From assembly GCA_019638355.1 (NCBI GenBank), contig JAHBTY010000001.1, positions 124,001 through 188,000 of the forward strand: 64,000 bases of DNA, written 5' to 3'. The notes beneath the pieces were generated by a model, which saw nothing but the letters and a program-made list of their open reading frames with translations, had not been told where the DNA came from and did not search any database. The translations under genes and the position numbers were made by a program. Positions within the stretch are counted from its first letter, which is position 1. Each line of letters opens with the position of its first letter. Below are positions 44,418-51,831 of the stretch, one piece after another. The stretch is from Cyclobacteriaceae bacterium (lineage in GTDB: Bacteria; Bacteroidota; Bacteroidia; Cytophagales; Cyclobacteriaceae).

Positions 44418-46298
44418 ATGAGGCGAAGTGCATTCATATTTTTTTATATCGCATGTCTTAGTGCATTTGCCCAAGATATTGATTCCCTCCGGCAAGCGTT
44501 ACGTCTTTCTGATGGCGAATCAAAAATCAAAACGTTAAATGCGTTATGTTATGCTTATGCCTATGTGCAGGCCGATACAGCCCGCATGTACGGTATGCAA
44601 GCCCTGAAGCTTCAACCCGAAACAGACTCCGAACTATTAGCCGAAACTTTACACTACCTGGCCATTACCTACCAGGTTCAAAGTCGCTACCCCGAAGCAT
44701 TAAACTACGATGAGCGTTCACTTGAAATCAGAACCCGACTCAAAGATTCATTGGGTATGGCGAATACCATTAACAACATTGCTGTTATTTATGATGAACA
44801 AGGTCGATACAGCGAAGCGGTTCAATCGTACCTGAAAGCGTATGATCTTTACAAAAGACATGGCAGTGAAATAAAACTGGCGTTGGTTAATGTAAATCTG
44901 GGCGTTGTTTTTAAAGGAATGGGCGAATACCAAAACTCTATTAACAACTACCGGCAGGCATTACAAAAGTTCGTAGCGTTAAAGCGCGATTATGAAACCG
45001 CTGTATGCCAGGTAAACATCGGTTCGGTTTTTATTTCCATGCAACAATATGATAGTGCCTTATACTATTCCCTGCAGGCTGAAAAACTTTTTAAACAATT
45101 GGGTTATGTCCGGTTCGAGGCTGTAGCTACCGGAAATGCTGGTATTGCCCATGGAAAATTAGGGCACACGGCCGATGCAATTCAGTTTCTGAATCGGGCT
45201 ATCAAAAACCACCTTGCTAACAATAACCGAAAAGAGTTGGCTTACTGTTACCTTAAACTGGCAGAAGTTTACAACCACAATTCGCAACAAGAGGCAGCTA
45301 TTAATGCTGCGCAATTGGCCCTTCAATCGGCACAAGCTGCCGAAGCCTTACAACAAGAAGCTGATGCTGATTTGCTGCTGTCGGAACTTTATCGTAAAGC
45401 CGGAAACTTCAAAGCAGCTTTTACTTATCAATCCAATCATTTGCGCTTACGCGATAGTCTGTTTCAAGCTGAAAAAGTAAAACAGGTGCGCCAACTTCAA
45501 ATTCAATACGAAACCGAAAAGAAAGAACGCGAACTAGCCCAAAGCAAAGTTTCGCTTGCGCAAGGTGAACTGGAAATTCGCAAACGCGACAATCAATTGG
45601 TTTTGATTTTAGCTGTATTGGCCGTGTTGCTATTAGTCGGTTTTGTGTTATACCGAAACGCAAACGTGCGGCAACAACAACTGGCACTAAAAGCCCAGTT
45701 GGCTGAAGCCCGCACACAAAATGCTTTGCAGGAAGAACGCTTACGCATTTCGCAAGAGCTGCACGATAACATTGGCTCGCAACTTACCTTTGTAAATGCT
45801 TCCATAGGTGCATTGCAAAACGAAGTTGCAAATCAACGCCTAAGCGATATAAAAAAACTTACTGCCGAAACTATTCGCGAGTTGCGCAAAACTGTGTGGT
45901 TAATGAATCACCAGTCCACCACGCTGGAGGAGTTTGTAATTAAACTGCGGGATTATATTTTAACGGGCTCTCAAATCCCGGTTACGATCGATGTAAAAAC
46001 GAATCTGAATCAACCAATAACAGCGCAAATAGCCAATCATCTTTTCCGTATTGTACAAGAAGCCGTTAACAACACGCACAAACATGGCGAAGCAACTCAA
46101 ATCACCATTCAGATTGGTGTTGCTTCCGCAGAAAAATTATCACTAACCATTACCGATAATGGTAAAGGATTTAATGCTGAAATACCCCATAGTGGTTTTG
46201 GATTATCGGGTATGCAAAAGCGCGTAAGCGGACTTGGCGGAGAACTTTCTATTCAGTCGCAAAGCGGTACCACCATTACCGCTATTCTTCCACTTTAG
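44418..46298 (+). CDS. TPR-containing sensor histidine kinase (HisKA_3 family)
   Basis: A 626-residue two-component sensor. After a signal/anchor (RSAFIFFYIACLSAFAQ), TPR repeats fill about residues 25-330 (SLGMANTINNIAVIYDEQGR, LALVNVNLGVVFKGMGEYQN). A coiled coil then leads to one membrane helix (LVLILAVLAVLLLVGFVLY, near 405), the dimerisation/phosphoacceptor helix LRISQELHDNIGSQ (His in ELHDN near 455) and the HATPase_c domain (IVQEAVNNTHKHGEATQI; DNGKGFNAE; GFGLSGMQKR). The cognate NarL-type regulator is at 48307, two genes downstream. Confidence 0.94.
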   Translation: MRRSAFIFFYIACLSAFAQDIDSLRQALRLSDGESKIKTLNALCYAYAYVQADTARMYGMQALKLQPETDSELLAETLHYLAITYQVQSRYPEALNYDERSLEIRTRLKDSLGMANTINNIAVIYDEQGRYSEAVQSYLKAYDLYKRHGSEIKLALVNVNLGVVFKGMGEYQNSINNYRQALQKFVALKRDYETAVCQVNIGSVFISMQQYDSALYYSLQAEKLFKQLGYVRFEAVATGNAGIAHGKLGHTADAIQFLNRAIKNHLANNNRKELAYCYLKLAEVYNHNSQQEAAINAAQLALQSAQAAEALQQEADADLLLSELYRKAGNFKAAFTYQSNHLRLRDSLFQAEKVKQVRQLQIQYETEKKERELAQSKVSLAQGELEIRKRDNQLVLILAVLAVLLLVGFVLYRNANVRQQQLALKAQLAEARTQNALQEERLRISQELHDNIGSQLTFVNASIGALQNEVANQRLSDIKKLTAETIRELRKTVWLMNHQSTTLEEFVIKLRDYILTGSQIPVTIDVKTNLNQPITAQIANHLFRIVQEAVNNTHKHGEATQITIQIGVASAEKLSLTITDNGKGFNAEIPHSGFGLSGMQKRVSGLGGELSIQSQSGTTITAILPL

Positions 46299-46302
46299 TG
46301 CA

Positions 46303-46322
46303 AATACGATGTTCATCGTATT
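46303..46322. promoter_or_regulatory. Palindrome after the sensor kinase gene
   Basis: AATACGATG-tt-CATCGTATT: a perfect 9+9 dyad 4 bases after the kinase stop and about 47 before the next start. There is no T tract, so an operator or RNA processing stem fits better than a terminator. Confidence 0.45.
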
Positions 46323-46339
46323 GAAGTAGCGCGGAAGGA

Positions 46340-46369
46340 GTTTCAATTTTGGTTTCAAAAAATTGAAAC
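46340..46369 (+). promoter_or_regulatory. Hairpin ending at the start codon of the following gene
   Basis: Perfect 11-base arms GTTTCAATTTT (46340-46350) and AAAATTGAAAC (46359-46369) with an 8-base loop; the ATG follows immediately at 46370. The loop holds a further GTTTCAA (46352-46358). In RNA the stem would bury the ribosome entry site of the outer-membrane-type protein gene. It could also be DNA-level operator symmetry. Confidence 0.6.
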
Positions 46370-47215
46370 ATGACAAACAGATTTTTTAACCTTCACAAAA
46401 CATGCTGGGCTTTGCTGGGTGCGATGCTGGTTTTTGCTAACACCAATAGCTTTGCGCAGGAAGATAACTATGCCGCCTTTGGAATTGGCTATCAGGTTAA
46501 CGCACTTAAAACTGCTTACTTAATGGGTAACACCAAAACCGATGACTTTGCTGCGGGAATAATCGTATCGTTCACCAAAGAACAGTATGATGAAGGAGCG
46601 TGGCATAAGATGGATGCCAGCGGATTATTGATGGGTGGCCTTGCCGGATTGGGCATCATGAAAACTCCGGGGCCAAGACTGCGTGACTGGGAAGATAGGA
46701 AGGCTGCCGGTGAAGACTCACGGTTTCTTTTCAACGATAAGTTTTTATACGGGCAGTTGGCCTGGTCGCCCGGCAAACAAAATTTTATCGGGCCCACCTT
46801 GCAAGCTGGCTTTGAAGGCATAGGCGTGGCCAAAGCCGATAGCAAAGGCAATGGCAATGCCATTGATAATGGTATTGGGGGCGGAGAAGTTGGTGCGCTT
46901 TCTTTCGGAACTGGTTTAAATATTTTTGAGCCTTTTAAAAATCTTGCAGACCATTCGCGCTTAACACTTAGCTACGATTGGTTTTTAAAACGCGATGTAA
47001 ACGATAAGTTTGGATTAGGCGGTCGCAAACGGATTACGGTTGAAGCATCGGCTGTTGTAAACAGAAGATTTACGCTAACAGCCTACGCACAATTTTTCGA
47101 TTACAAAGAATCATTCTTCTACAACGACAACGCAACACTTGAACGTGTTAGTGCCAACTCGGTTATTACCACCTTCGGTGTGGTGGCTTCTTTTAACTGG
47201 TTGCATTGGGATTAA
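46370..47215 (+). CDS. Secreted/outer-membrane-type protein of unknown family
   Basis: A 281-residue protein with a signal peptide (CWALLGAMLVFANTNSFAQ) and a mature part rich in Gly and aromatic residues. It has alternating strands (YAAFGIGYQVNALKTAYLMG, LYGQLAWSPGKQNFIGPTLQ, VEASAVVNRRFTLTAYAQFF) and ends in SFNWLHWD, a pattern of small outer-membrane beta-barrels. It lies between the sensor kinase and a second unknown, with the regulator beyond, so its product may be the sensed or controlled envelope component. No family recognised. Confidence 0.8.
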   Translation: MTNRFFNLHKTCWALLGAMLVFANTNSFAQEDNYAAFGIGYQVNALKTAYLMGNTKTDDFAAGIIVSFTKEQYDEGAWHKMDASGLLMGGLAGLGIMKTPGPRLRDWEDRKAAGEDSRFLFNDKFLYGQLAWSPGKQNFIGPTLQAGFEGIGVAKADSKGNGNAIDNGIGGGEVGALSFGTGLNIFEPFKNLADHSRLTLSYDWFLKRDVNDKFGLGGRKRITVEASAVVNRRFTLTAYAQFFDYKESFFYNDNATLERVSANSVITTFGVVASFNWLHWD

Positions 47216-47231
47216 AATATTTATAAACCCC

Positions 47232-48242
47232 ATGAGTATCATGAAAAAGTTAATCGTCTTTTTAGCAGCGTTTATTATAGGCGCCACCGCCTTTGCCCAA
47301 ACCTATTCGGGCGAAGTTCAGGTAGATGAGTTGGCCAGTTATCGAACAGGAAAATTCAGCAAGGCACCACGCAAAGTTTATATTCAAAGTTTTCGGGTAT
47401 TGTTTCAGGTAATGGCATCGGCCACAGCCAAAACCAGTGAAGGTGTGCGTAAAGGTGCAACCAAAACCAGCATGGTCGTAGCAGTTACTGGTGTTGACTT
47501 ACCGGATTTTCAGTTGGTAACAGATAAGTTGTACAACGATCTTATTACCAGTTTAAAAAGCAAAGGCTTTGAATTGGTGACTGCCGATGAAGCTGGTAAG
47601 ACAGAACATTATCAGGATTGGGTTTTGAAAACCGGAGGTACACCTTCATATGCTCAAATGGCCGGGCATGTTATGATTACCCCTACCGGTTATAACTATT
47701 TTGTAAAGGGCGAATCGAAAGGAGGAAAAGAAAAAGGAACCTTTACGGATAAGAGTTCAATTCTTTCCAAACAATTAAACGATGCTATTATTTTAGATGT
47801 AAGCATGGTGCTGCCATTTGTTGAGATGGATGCTTCGAGTTCAGGTATGTTGGGCTTTTCGGCTGTAAAGGCAACGGTAGATTTTGGTTTAGACCCTGGT
47901 GTAGCCGGAACTGCCGGAGCCTTGCGTCAAAACATGGTTAAGTTTGTTTATGGCAATGCCGGCATGGGGCAGGCCGAATCGTACTTACCCATTGTACTAA
48001 AAAAGAAGGTAACAGCAGAAGGTGTTTTCTTCGATAAAAAATTTAAAGAATTTACCAGCGCTGCACTCAATAAAGTTTACGATGCCGGGTATTATTCTGT
48101 TGTAACATCCGAAAACAAAAACGAAACCGTTACACACGAGGCAGCTTGCGATCCGGAAAAATATAAAGCAGCTTCATTAAAGTTTGGCACCGACCTGATC
48201 AATAAATCGTTGGACATTTTCTACAAGAATGCAGAAAAGTAA
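47232..48242 (+). CDS. Secreted protein of unknown family in the two-component locus
   Basis: A 336-residue exported protein; ATGs at 47232 and 47241 both precede the signal peptide KKLIVFLAAFIIGATAFAQ. The mature part contains YRTGKFSKAPRKVYIQSFRV, TKTSMVVAVTGVDLPDFQLV and LYNDLITSLKSKGFELVTAD. This pattern of a strand followed by a helix that selects 'D..FQ....L...L...G' recalls proteins that assemble at the envelope from a periplasmic alpha/beta domain, but I cannot name a family. It has two Cys-poor regions and a final helix. It is 16 bases after the preceding gene and is followed by a terminator and the regulator gene. Confidence 0.78.
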   Translation: MSIMKKLIVFLAAFIIGATAFAQTYSGEVQVDELASYRTGKFSKAPRKVYIQSFRVLFQVMASATAKTSEGVRKGATKTSMVVAVTGVDLPDFQLVTDKLYNDLITSLKSKGFELVTADEAGKTEHYQDWVLKTGGTPSYAQMAGHVMITPTGYNYFVKGESKGGKEKGTFTDKSSILSKQLNDAIILDVSMVLPFVEMDASSSGMLGFSAVKATVDFGLDPGVAGTAGALRQNMVKFVYGNAGMGQAESYLPIVLKKKVTAEGVFFDKKFKEFTSAALNKVYDAGYYSVVTSENKNETVTHEAACDPEKYKAASLKFGTDLINKSLDIFYKNAEK

Positions 48243-48264
48243 TTTCTGTGCTTTATCTTCAAAC

Positions 48265-48296
48265 CAAATCCCGTCCCTTGCGGGGCGGGATTTATT
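48265..48296 (+). terminator. Terminator between the second unknown and the response regulator
   Basis: AAATCCCGTCCC-ttgc-GGGGCGGGATTT (one G-T pair) followed by ATTTC. It ends 11 bases before the regulator ATG. The short T tract may allow readthrough. Confidence 0.7.
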
Positions 48297-48306
48297 TCAT
48301 TCTTGC

Positions 48307-48951
48307 ATGATGCCCATTCGAATTGCCATAGCAGAAGACAACACGTTTGCATTAAAAGCTATTATAGAAAAACTTCGCACACCGGAGTTCATCATTAAAC
48401 ATACAGCATTTGATGGTAGCCAGTTGTTGCACCAGTTGCAACAAGATGCGGTTATTGATGTAGTGTTAATGGATATTCAAATGCCTGAGTTAAATGGTAT
48501 TGAAACCACACGCCAGCTTTCACAAAAATATCCGCACATTAAAGTAATTATGCTTACCACTTTCGATGATGACGAAAAAATTCTGGAGGCCATTATGGCC
48601 GGAGCCTCGGGCTATCTGCTAAAAGAAGAGCCTGCTGAGATGCTTTCGCGATCGATTAAAGAAACCACTTCGGGTGGGGCTTCTATGTCGGCAGCCATTG
48701 CTTATAAAGCGCTTAAACTATTGCGAAATCCAATCACACACAATATTCAAAAACAAGATTTTGGATTAACGGCCCGCGAGATAGAATTATTGGAACAACT
48801 AAAAAGTGGATTGACATACGATCAGGTGGCGGCCAATCTTTTTATCAGTAGTGGCACCGTACGCAAACACATTCAAAATATTTATGGCAAGCTTCAGGTA
48901 AACAACAAGACAGAAGCTGTTCAAAAGGCTGTTCAAAACCGATTGGTTTAA
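48307..48951 (+). CDS. NarL/LuxR-family response regulator
   Basis: A 214-residue regulator. Receiver domain: acid cluster AEDN near residue 9, phosphoacceptor Asp in VVLMDIQMPELNG near 57, Thr in MLTTFDDDEK and Lys in GYLLKEEPAEM near 108. The DNA-binding LuxR domain is at about 148-212 (FGLTAREIELLEQLKSGLTY, SSGTVRKHIQNIYGKLQVNN). The double ATG at 48307/48310 follows the terminator. The HisKA_3 kinase at 44418 is the obvious partner because this kinase class pairs with NarL-type regulators, despite the two genes between them. Confidence 0.93.
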   Translation: MMPIRIAIAEDNTFALKAIIEKLRTPEFIIKHTAFDGSQLLHQLQQDAVIDVVLMDIQMPELNGIETTRQLSQKYPHIKVIMLTTFDDDEKILEAIMAGASGYLLKEEPAEMLSRSIKETTSGGASMSAAIAYKALKLLRNPITHNIQKQDFGLTAREIELLEQLKSGLTYDQVAANLFISSGTVRKHIQNIYGKLQVNNKTEAVQKAVQNRLV

Positions 48952-48972
48952 AAAACCCTTTATCTTTACTGC

Positions 48973-49293
48973 ATGAACTGGGTAAAGATTTTCAATAATT
49001 CTCATGAAGCTTTTGATGTTATGGGCGAGCGCGAACCTCGCTTACTAATGGTTCGTGAAAAACGTATTTGCCTGGTGCGGCAAGGTAATGAACTCATGGC
49101 CGTAAGCAACAGCTGCACCCATAATGGTGAATCGTTAAGCAAAGGCAAGGTTAATTTTGCCAATGAAATTGTTTGCCCCTGGCATGGTTATCAATTCAAT
49201 CTACAGACAGGTCGCGAGTATCAACAACGTTCGGCTGATCTGGAAACCTTTCCCATAAAAATTGAAGCTGATGGCGTTTACATTGCGTTGTAA
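48973..49293 (+). CDS. Rieske [2Fe-2S] ferredoxin
   Basis: A 106-residue soluble Rieske protein. The cluster motifs are CTHNG (near residue 48) and CPWHGYQF (near 68), the C-x-H and C-x2-H pairs that bind the cluster. The remainder is the short beta-sandwich (LETFPIKIEADGVYIAL). Single-domain Rieske proteins of this size donate electrons to oxygenases or have unknown roles. It lies 21 bases after the response regulator and may be co-transcribed; no oxygenase is adjacent. Confidence 0.92.
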   Translation: MNWVKIFNNSHEAFDVMGEREPRLLMVREKRICLVRQGNELMAVSNSCTHNGESLSKGKVNFANEIVCPWHGYQFNLQTGREYQQRSADLETFPIKIEADGVYIAL

Positions 49294-49326
49294 AATGTTT
49301 CTAACTTTCTGGCGTTAGTTGTGTAC

Positions 49327-50316
49327 ATGAAATTAAGATTACTGATTCTCTCTTTTGTTCTTCCGATTGTTGCCAGGGCACAACTTGCCCACACACCTGA
49401 AAGTATTATTAAAAACCTTGCTCTTACCAACATAGTACCCGATGGGTTATTGGCACAACGGTCGATAATCATCTTTGACAATACAATCAGCGCGAAAGAC
49501 CTTGAGGAAACACAAAAGGCATTTCAGCAAACCGGCATTGATGGTGTTGCTTATTTTGAAAGCAGCCGCGTATTAGCCGGGGCCGATCCACAACAAGCTT
49601 TTGCAAAATACCTGACTAACCGGAACATTTCTTTTATTATCCTTTTCACAAAATCCAGCGCTACTTATACTTTAACTTTTTTTCGTTTTAATGGAAAAGC
49701 TAATCTGTTCGATGTTCGCTCCAATGGATGGCAGCAAAGTCATTCATCTTTAAAAGAACTTTTGTTAGCCGTTTTCCGCTTTGCGGTAAGCCATCAGAAA
49801 AAACAGAACCTGCTTGTTAATGATTTTCCTGAAACAGAAAATGCATTTAAATATTTTGATGGCAGACGCAACGATGCTTACACCGCATTGATAAAAAGTT
49901 TTAAGGTGGCGGTGCCCTCTATGGGTAATGAAAAAGACGATGCCCAATTGGAACAGATTCTGAAAGAGCACTTTCCGTTGAAGTATGAAATTGTTAATGC
50001 TGACTTGCCGGAATCTGAACTTGAAACAAGGGGCTTCAAAACCATCATTCGCTATGTACACACCACCGGTGCCATTGCCCGCGAAATCCTGGAATACGAT
50101 AATTCCAAAACCGGTAACGCAATAGCATCGGCCGCTATTGTAAACAATGAAGCACAACTGAAAACAATACCAGCGAACGTAACCGTATTCAAATTTTATG
50201 TAAAGCAACTTGAGTATGGAAATGTATTTCTTGGTAATAAGTGGGATGCCGATACCGATTGGAAACAAGCTTTAATTAATCATTTGTATCTCATGCGCCA
50301 GCAACTCAACTATTAA
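49327..50316 (+). CDS. Secreted protein of unknown family
   Basis: A 329-residue exported protein with signal peptide KLRLLILSFVLPIVARA. The mature region alternates strands and helices: SIIIFDNTISAKDLEETQKA, ISFIILFTKSSATYTLTFFR, FAVSHQKKQNLLVNDFPETE and VFKFYVKQLEYGNVFLGNKW. The two-part layout hints at a repeated alpha/beta domain, but I do not recognise the family. It begins 33 bases after the Rieske gene. The ATG at 49327 is preferred over a GTG two codons upstream. Confidence 0.78.
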   Translation: MKLRLLILSFVLPIVARAQLAHTPESIIKNLALTNIVPDGLLAQRSIIIFDNTISAKDLEETQKAFQQTGIDGVAYFESSRVLAGADPQQAFAKYLTNRNISFIILFTKSSATYTLTFFRFNGKANLFDVRSNGWQQSHSSLKELLLAVFRFAVSHQKKQNLLVNDFPETENAFKYFDGRRNDAYTALIKSFKVAVPSMGNEKDDAQLEQILKEHFPLKYEIVNADLPESELETRGFKTIIRYVHTTGAIAREILEYDNSKTGNAIASAAIVNNEAQLKTIPANVTVFKFYVKQLEYGNVFLGNKWDADTDWKQALINHLYLMRQQLNY

Positions 50317-50335
50317 GTTCAGTAACCGGTTGTCC

Positions 50336-50366
50336 TTGCTTAGCACCTATTCAATTATTACTTTTG
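50336..50366 (+). promoter_or_regulatory. Probable promoter of the M23 peptidase gene
   Basis: TTG (50336-50338), a 20-base spacer and TACTTTTG (50359-50366), a full -7 match. It lies about 70 bases before the ATG at 50436. Confidence 0.65.
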
Positions 50367-50376
50367 AAGGGTAAGG

Positions 50377-50400
50377 CTGGCCTAACGCGCCAGATTTTTT
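50377..50400 (+). terminator. Hairpin with T tract in the M23 leader
   Basis: CTGGC-ctaacgc-GCCAG followed by ATTTTTT. It starts about 10 bases downstream of the -7 box, so it would form at the 5' end of the M23 message. It could end transcription from the preceding gene or act as an attenuator. Confidence 0.5.
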
Positions 50401-50435
50401 AAACTAATACGTGGCTTCGGCCCAATTTTTCATCA

Positions 50436-51755
50436 ATGATGTTTTTTACTAACACTCGGGTTAAACCCATTCTCATTGGCCTTCTTACAACTGGCGTTTT
50501 GGTTGGTTTATTTTTTCTAATCGACAACCGCACTTCGTGGTTTTCGCAGCGTGGCGATTATGAAACCGAGGTTGATTCCATTCAGCATGTAGAACGTGAG
50601 ATTATTTTGCCTGTGTTTATGCACGGCATGGTTGTAAACAATTTACACGTGGTGGAAGATGAAGTAAAAAAAAATCAGCGGTTTACCGACTTGTTGGGTG
50701 AGTATTATGTTTCGCCCGCAATAAAGCAGCAACTAAACCTGCTGCCGCGTTCGGTTTATGATTTCAGAAAAATATCGGCACATAAAAAATATACATTGTT
50801 GGTGGAGCATGATTCGCTTAAAACCATTAAAGCATTAGTGTACGAACCAAATGCAATAGACTACGTGGTGTTTCATTTGAAAGATTCATTACTGGTAGAA
50901 ACCTGCCAACGCAAAGTTGATACGCTTGAGCGTAGCATCTCAGGTCGTATTGAATCAACGCTTTCACACACCATCGAAGCCATGAATATTTCACACGATC
51001 TCACCAATAAGTTTGTGGATATTTTTGCCTGGCAAGTAGATTTTCAGCGACTACAAAAGGGCGATCAGTTTAAACTCATCTATGAAGAAAACCTGGTAGA
51101 AGAAAAACCTGTAGGCATCGGGCGCATATTAGGCGTGTACTTTGAACATTCCGGTAACGGGTATTATGCCTTTCCTTTTGACCAGGGCGATGGTATTGAT
51201 TATTTTGATGATGAAGGTAACAGTTTACGTAAAGCCTTATTGAAATATCCTATTGAATTTACCCGTATCAGTTCACGCTATTCCATGAACCGTTTTCACC
51301 CGGTTGTAAAAGTTTTCAGGCCCCACCTGGGTACCGATTTTGCCGCACCAACCGGTACGCCTATTCGCGCTGTGGGCGATGGCATTGTGGAAGAAGCACA
51401 ATACAAAACCAACAATGGCAACTATGTTAAAATACGGCATAACGGCACGTACACTACTGGCTACCTTCACATGTCTAAAATAGCAAGCGGCATTACAGCC
51501 GGTACACGTGTGCGCCAAGGCCAAACCATTGGCTATGTGGGCAGCACGGGTTTGGCTACGGGCCCGCATTTGTGTTATCGTTTCTGGAAAAACGGGGTTC
51601 AGGTAGATGCTTTAAAAGTAGAGCTTCCGCCATCGCTACCGGTTAAAGCCGAATTCTTTTCGCAGTTTGAAAACGTTAAAGCAACAATAATGAATAGGTT
51701 ACAAGAAATTCCGTTTCCTGCCAAAGCGGTATTACCCGAAGTAGCCATGCGGTAA
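50436..51755 (+). CDS. M23-family peptidoglycan peptidase (membrane-anchored)
   Basis: A 439-residue cell-wall endopeptidase. An N-terminal membrane anchor (ILIGLLTTGVLVGLFFLI) and a long middle domain precede the LytM-type domain at about 280-400. The zinc ligands are His and Asp of HLGTDFAAP (near 292-296). The catalytic His is in YLHMSK (near 350), and the last motif is GPHLCYRFW, where the usual HxH is HxC. Cys may replace the third zinc ligand, as in several Bacteroidota relatives. It probably cleaves peptide cross-bridges during growth. Confidence 0.93.
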   Translation: MMFFTNTRVKPILIGLLTTGVLVGLFFLIDNRTSWFSQRGDYETEVDSIQHVEREIILPVFMHGMVVNNLHVVEDEVKKNQRFTDLLGEYYVSPAIKQQLNLLPRSVYDFRKISAHKKYTLLVEHDSLKTIKALVYEPNAIDYVVFHLKDSLLVETCQRKVDTLERSISGRIESTLSHTIEAMNISHDLTNKFVDIFAWQVDFQRLQKGDQFKLIYEENLVEEKPVGIGRILGVYFEHSGNGYYAFPFDQGDGIDYFDDEGNSLRKALLKYPIEFTRISSRYSMNRFHPVVKVFRPHLGTDFAAPTGTPIRAVGDGIVEEAQYKTNNGNYVKIRHNGTYTTGYLHMSKIASGITAGTRVRQGQTIGYVGSTGLATGPHLCYRFWKNGVQVDALKVELPPSLPVKAEFFSQFENVKATIMNRLQEIPFPAKAVLPEVAMR

Positions 51756-51784
51756 ACCTTCCGTATTTATTAATAAATTTTTTC

Positions 51785-51811
51785 AGTTACTTTTTTATTT
51801 CTGAAGTAACT
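51785..51811. promoter_or_regulatory. Inverted repeat upstream of the patatin gene
   Basis: AGTTACTT and AAGTAACT, perfect 8-base arms 11 bases apart, 20 bases before the ATG at 51832. Operator or leader stem candidate. Confidence 0.35.
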
Positions 51812-51831
51812 TACCTGCAAATGTATTGGGT

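Noticed and set aside
46340-46369. GTTTCAA repeats considered as a CRISPR-type array
   Set aside because: Units are 7 bases, only three copies, one inverted, with no spacers and no cas genes.
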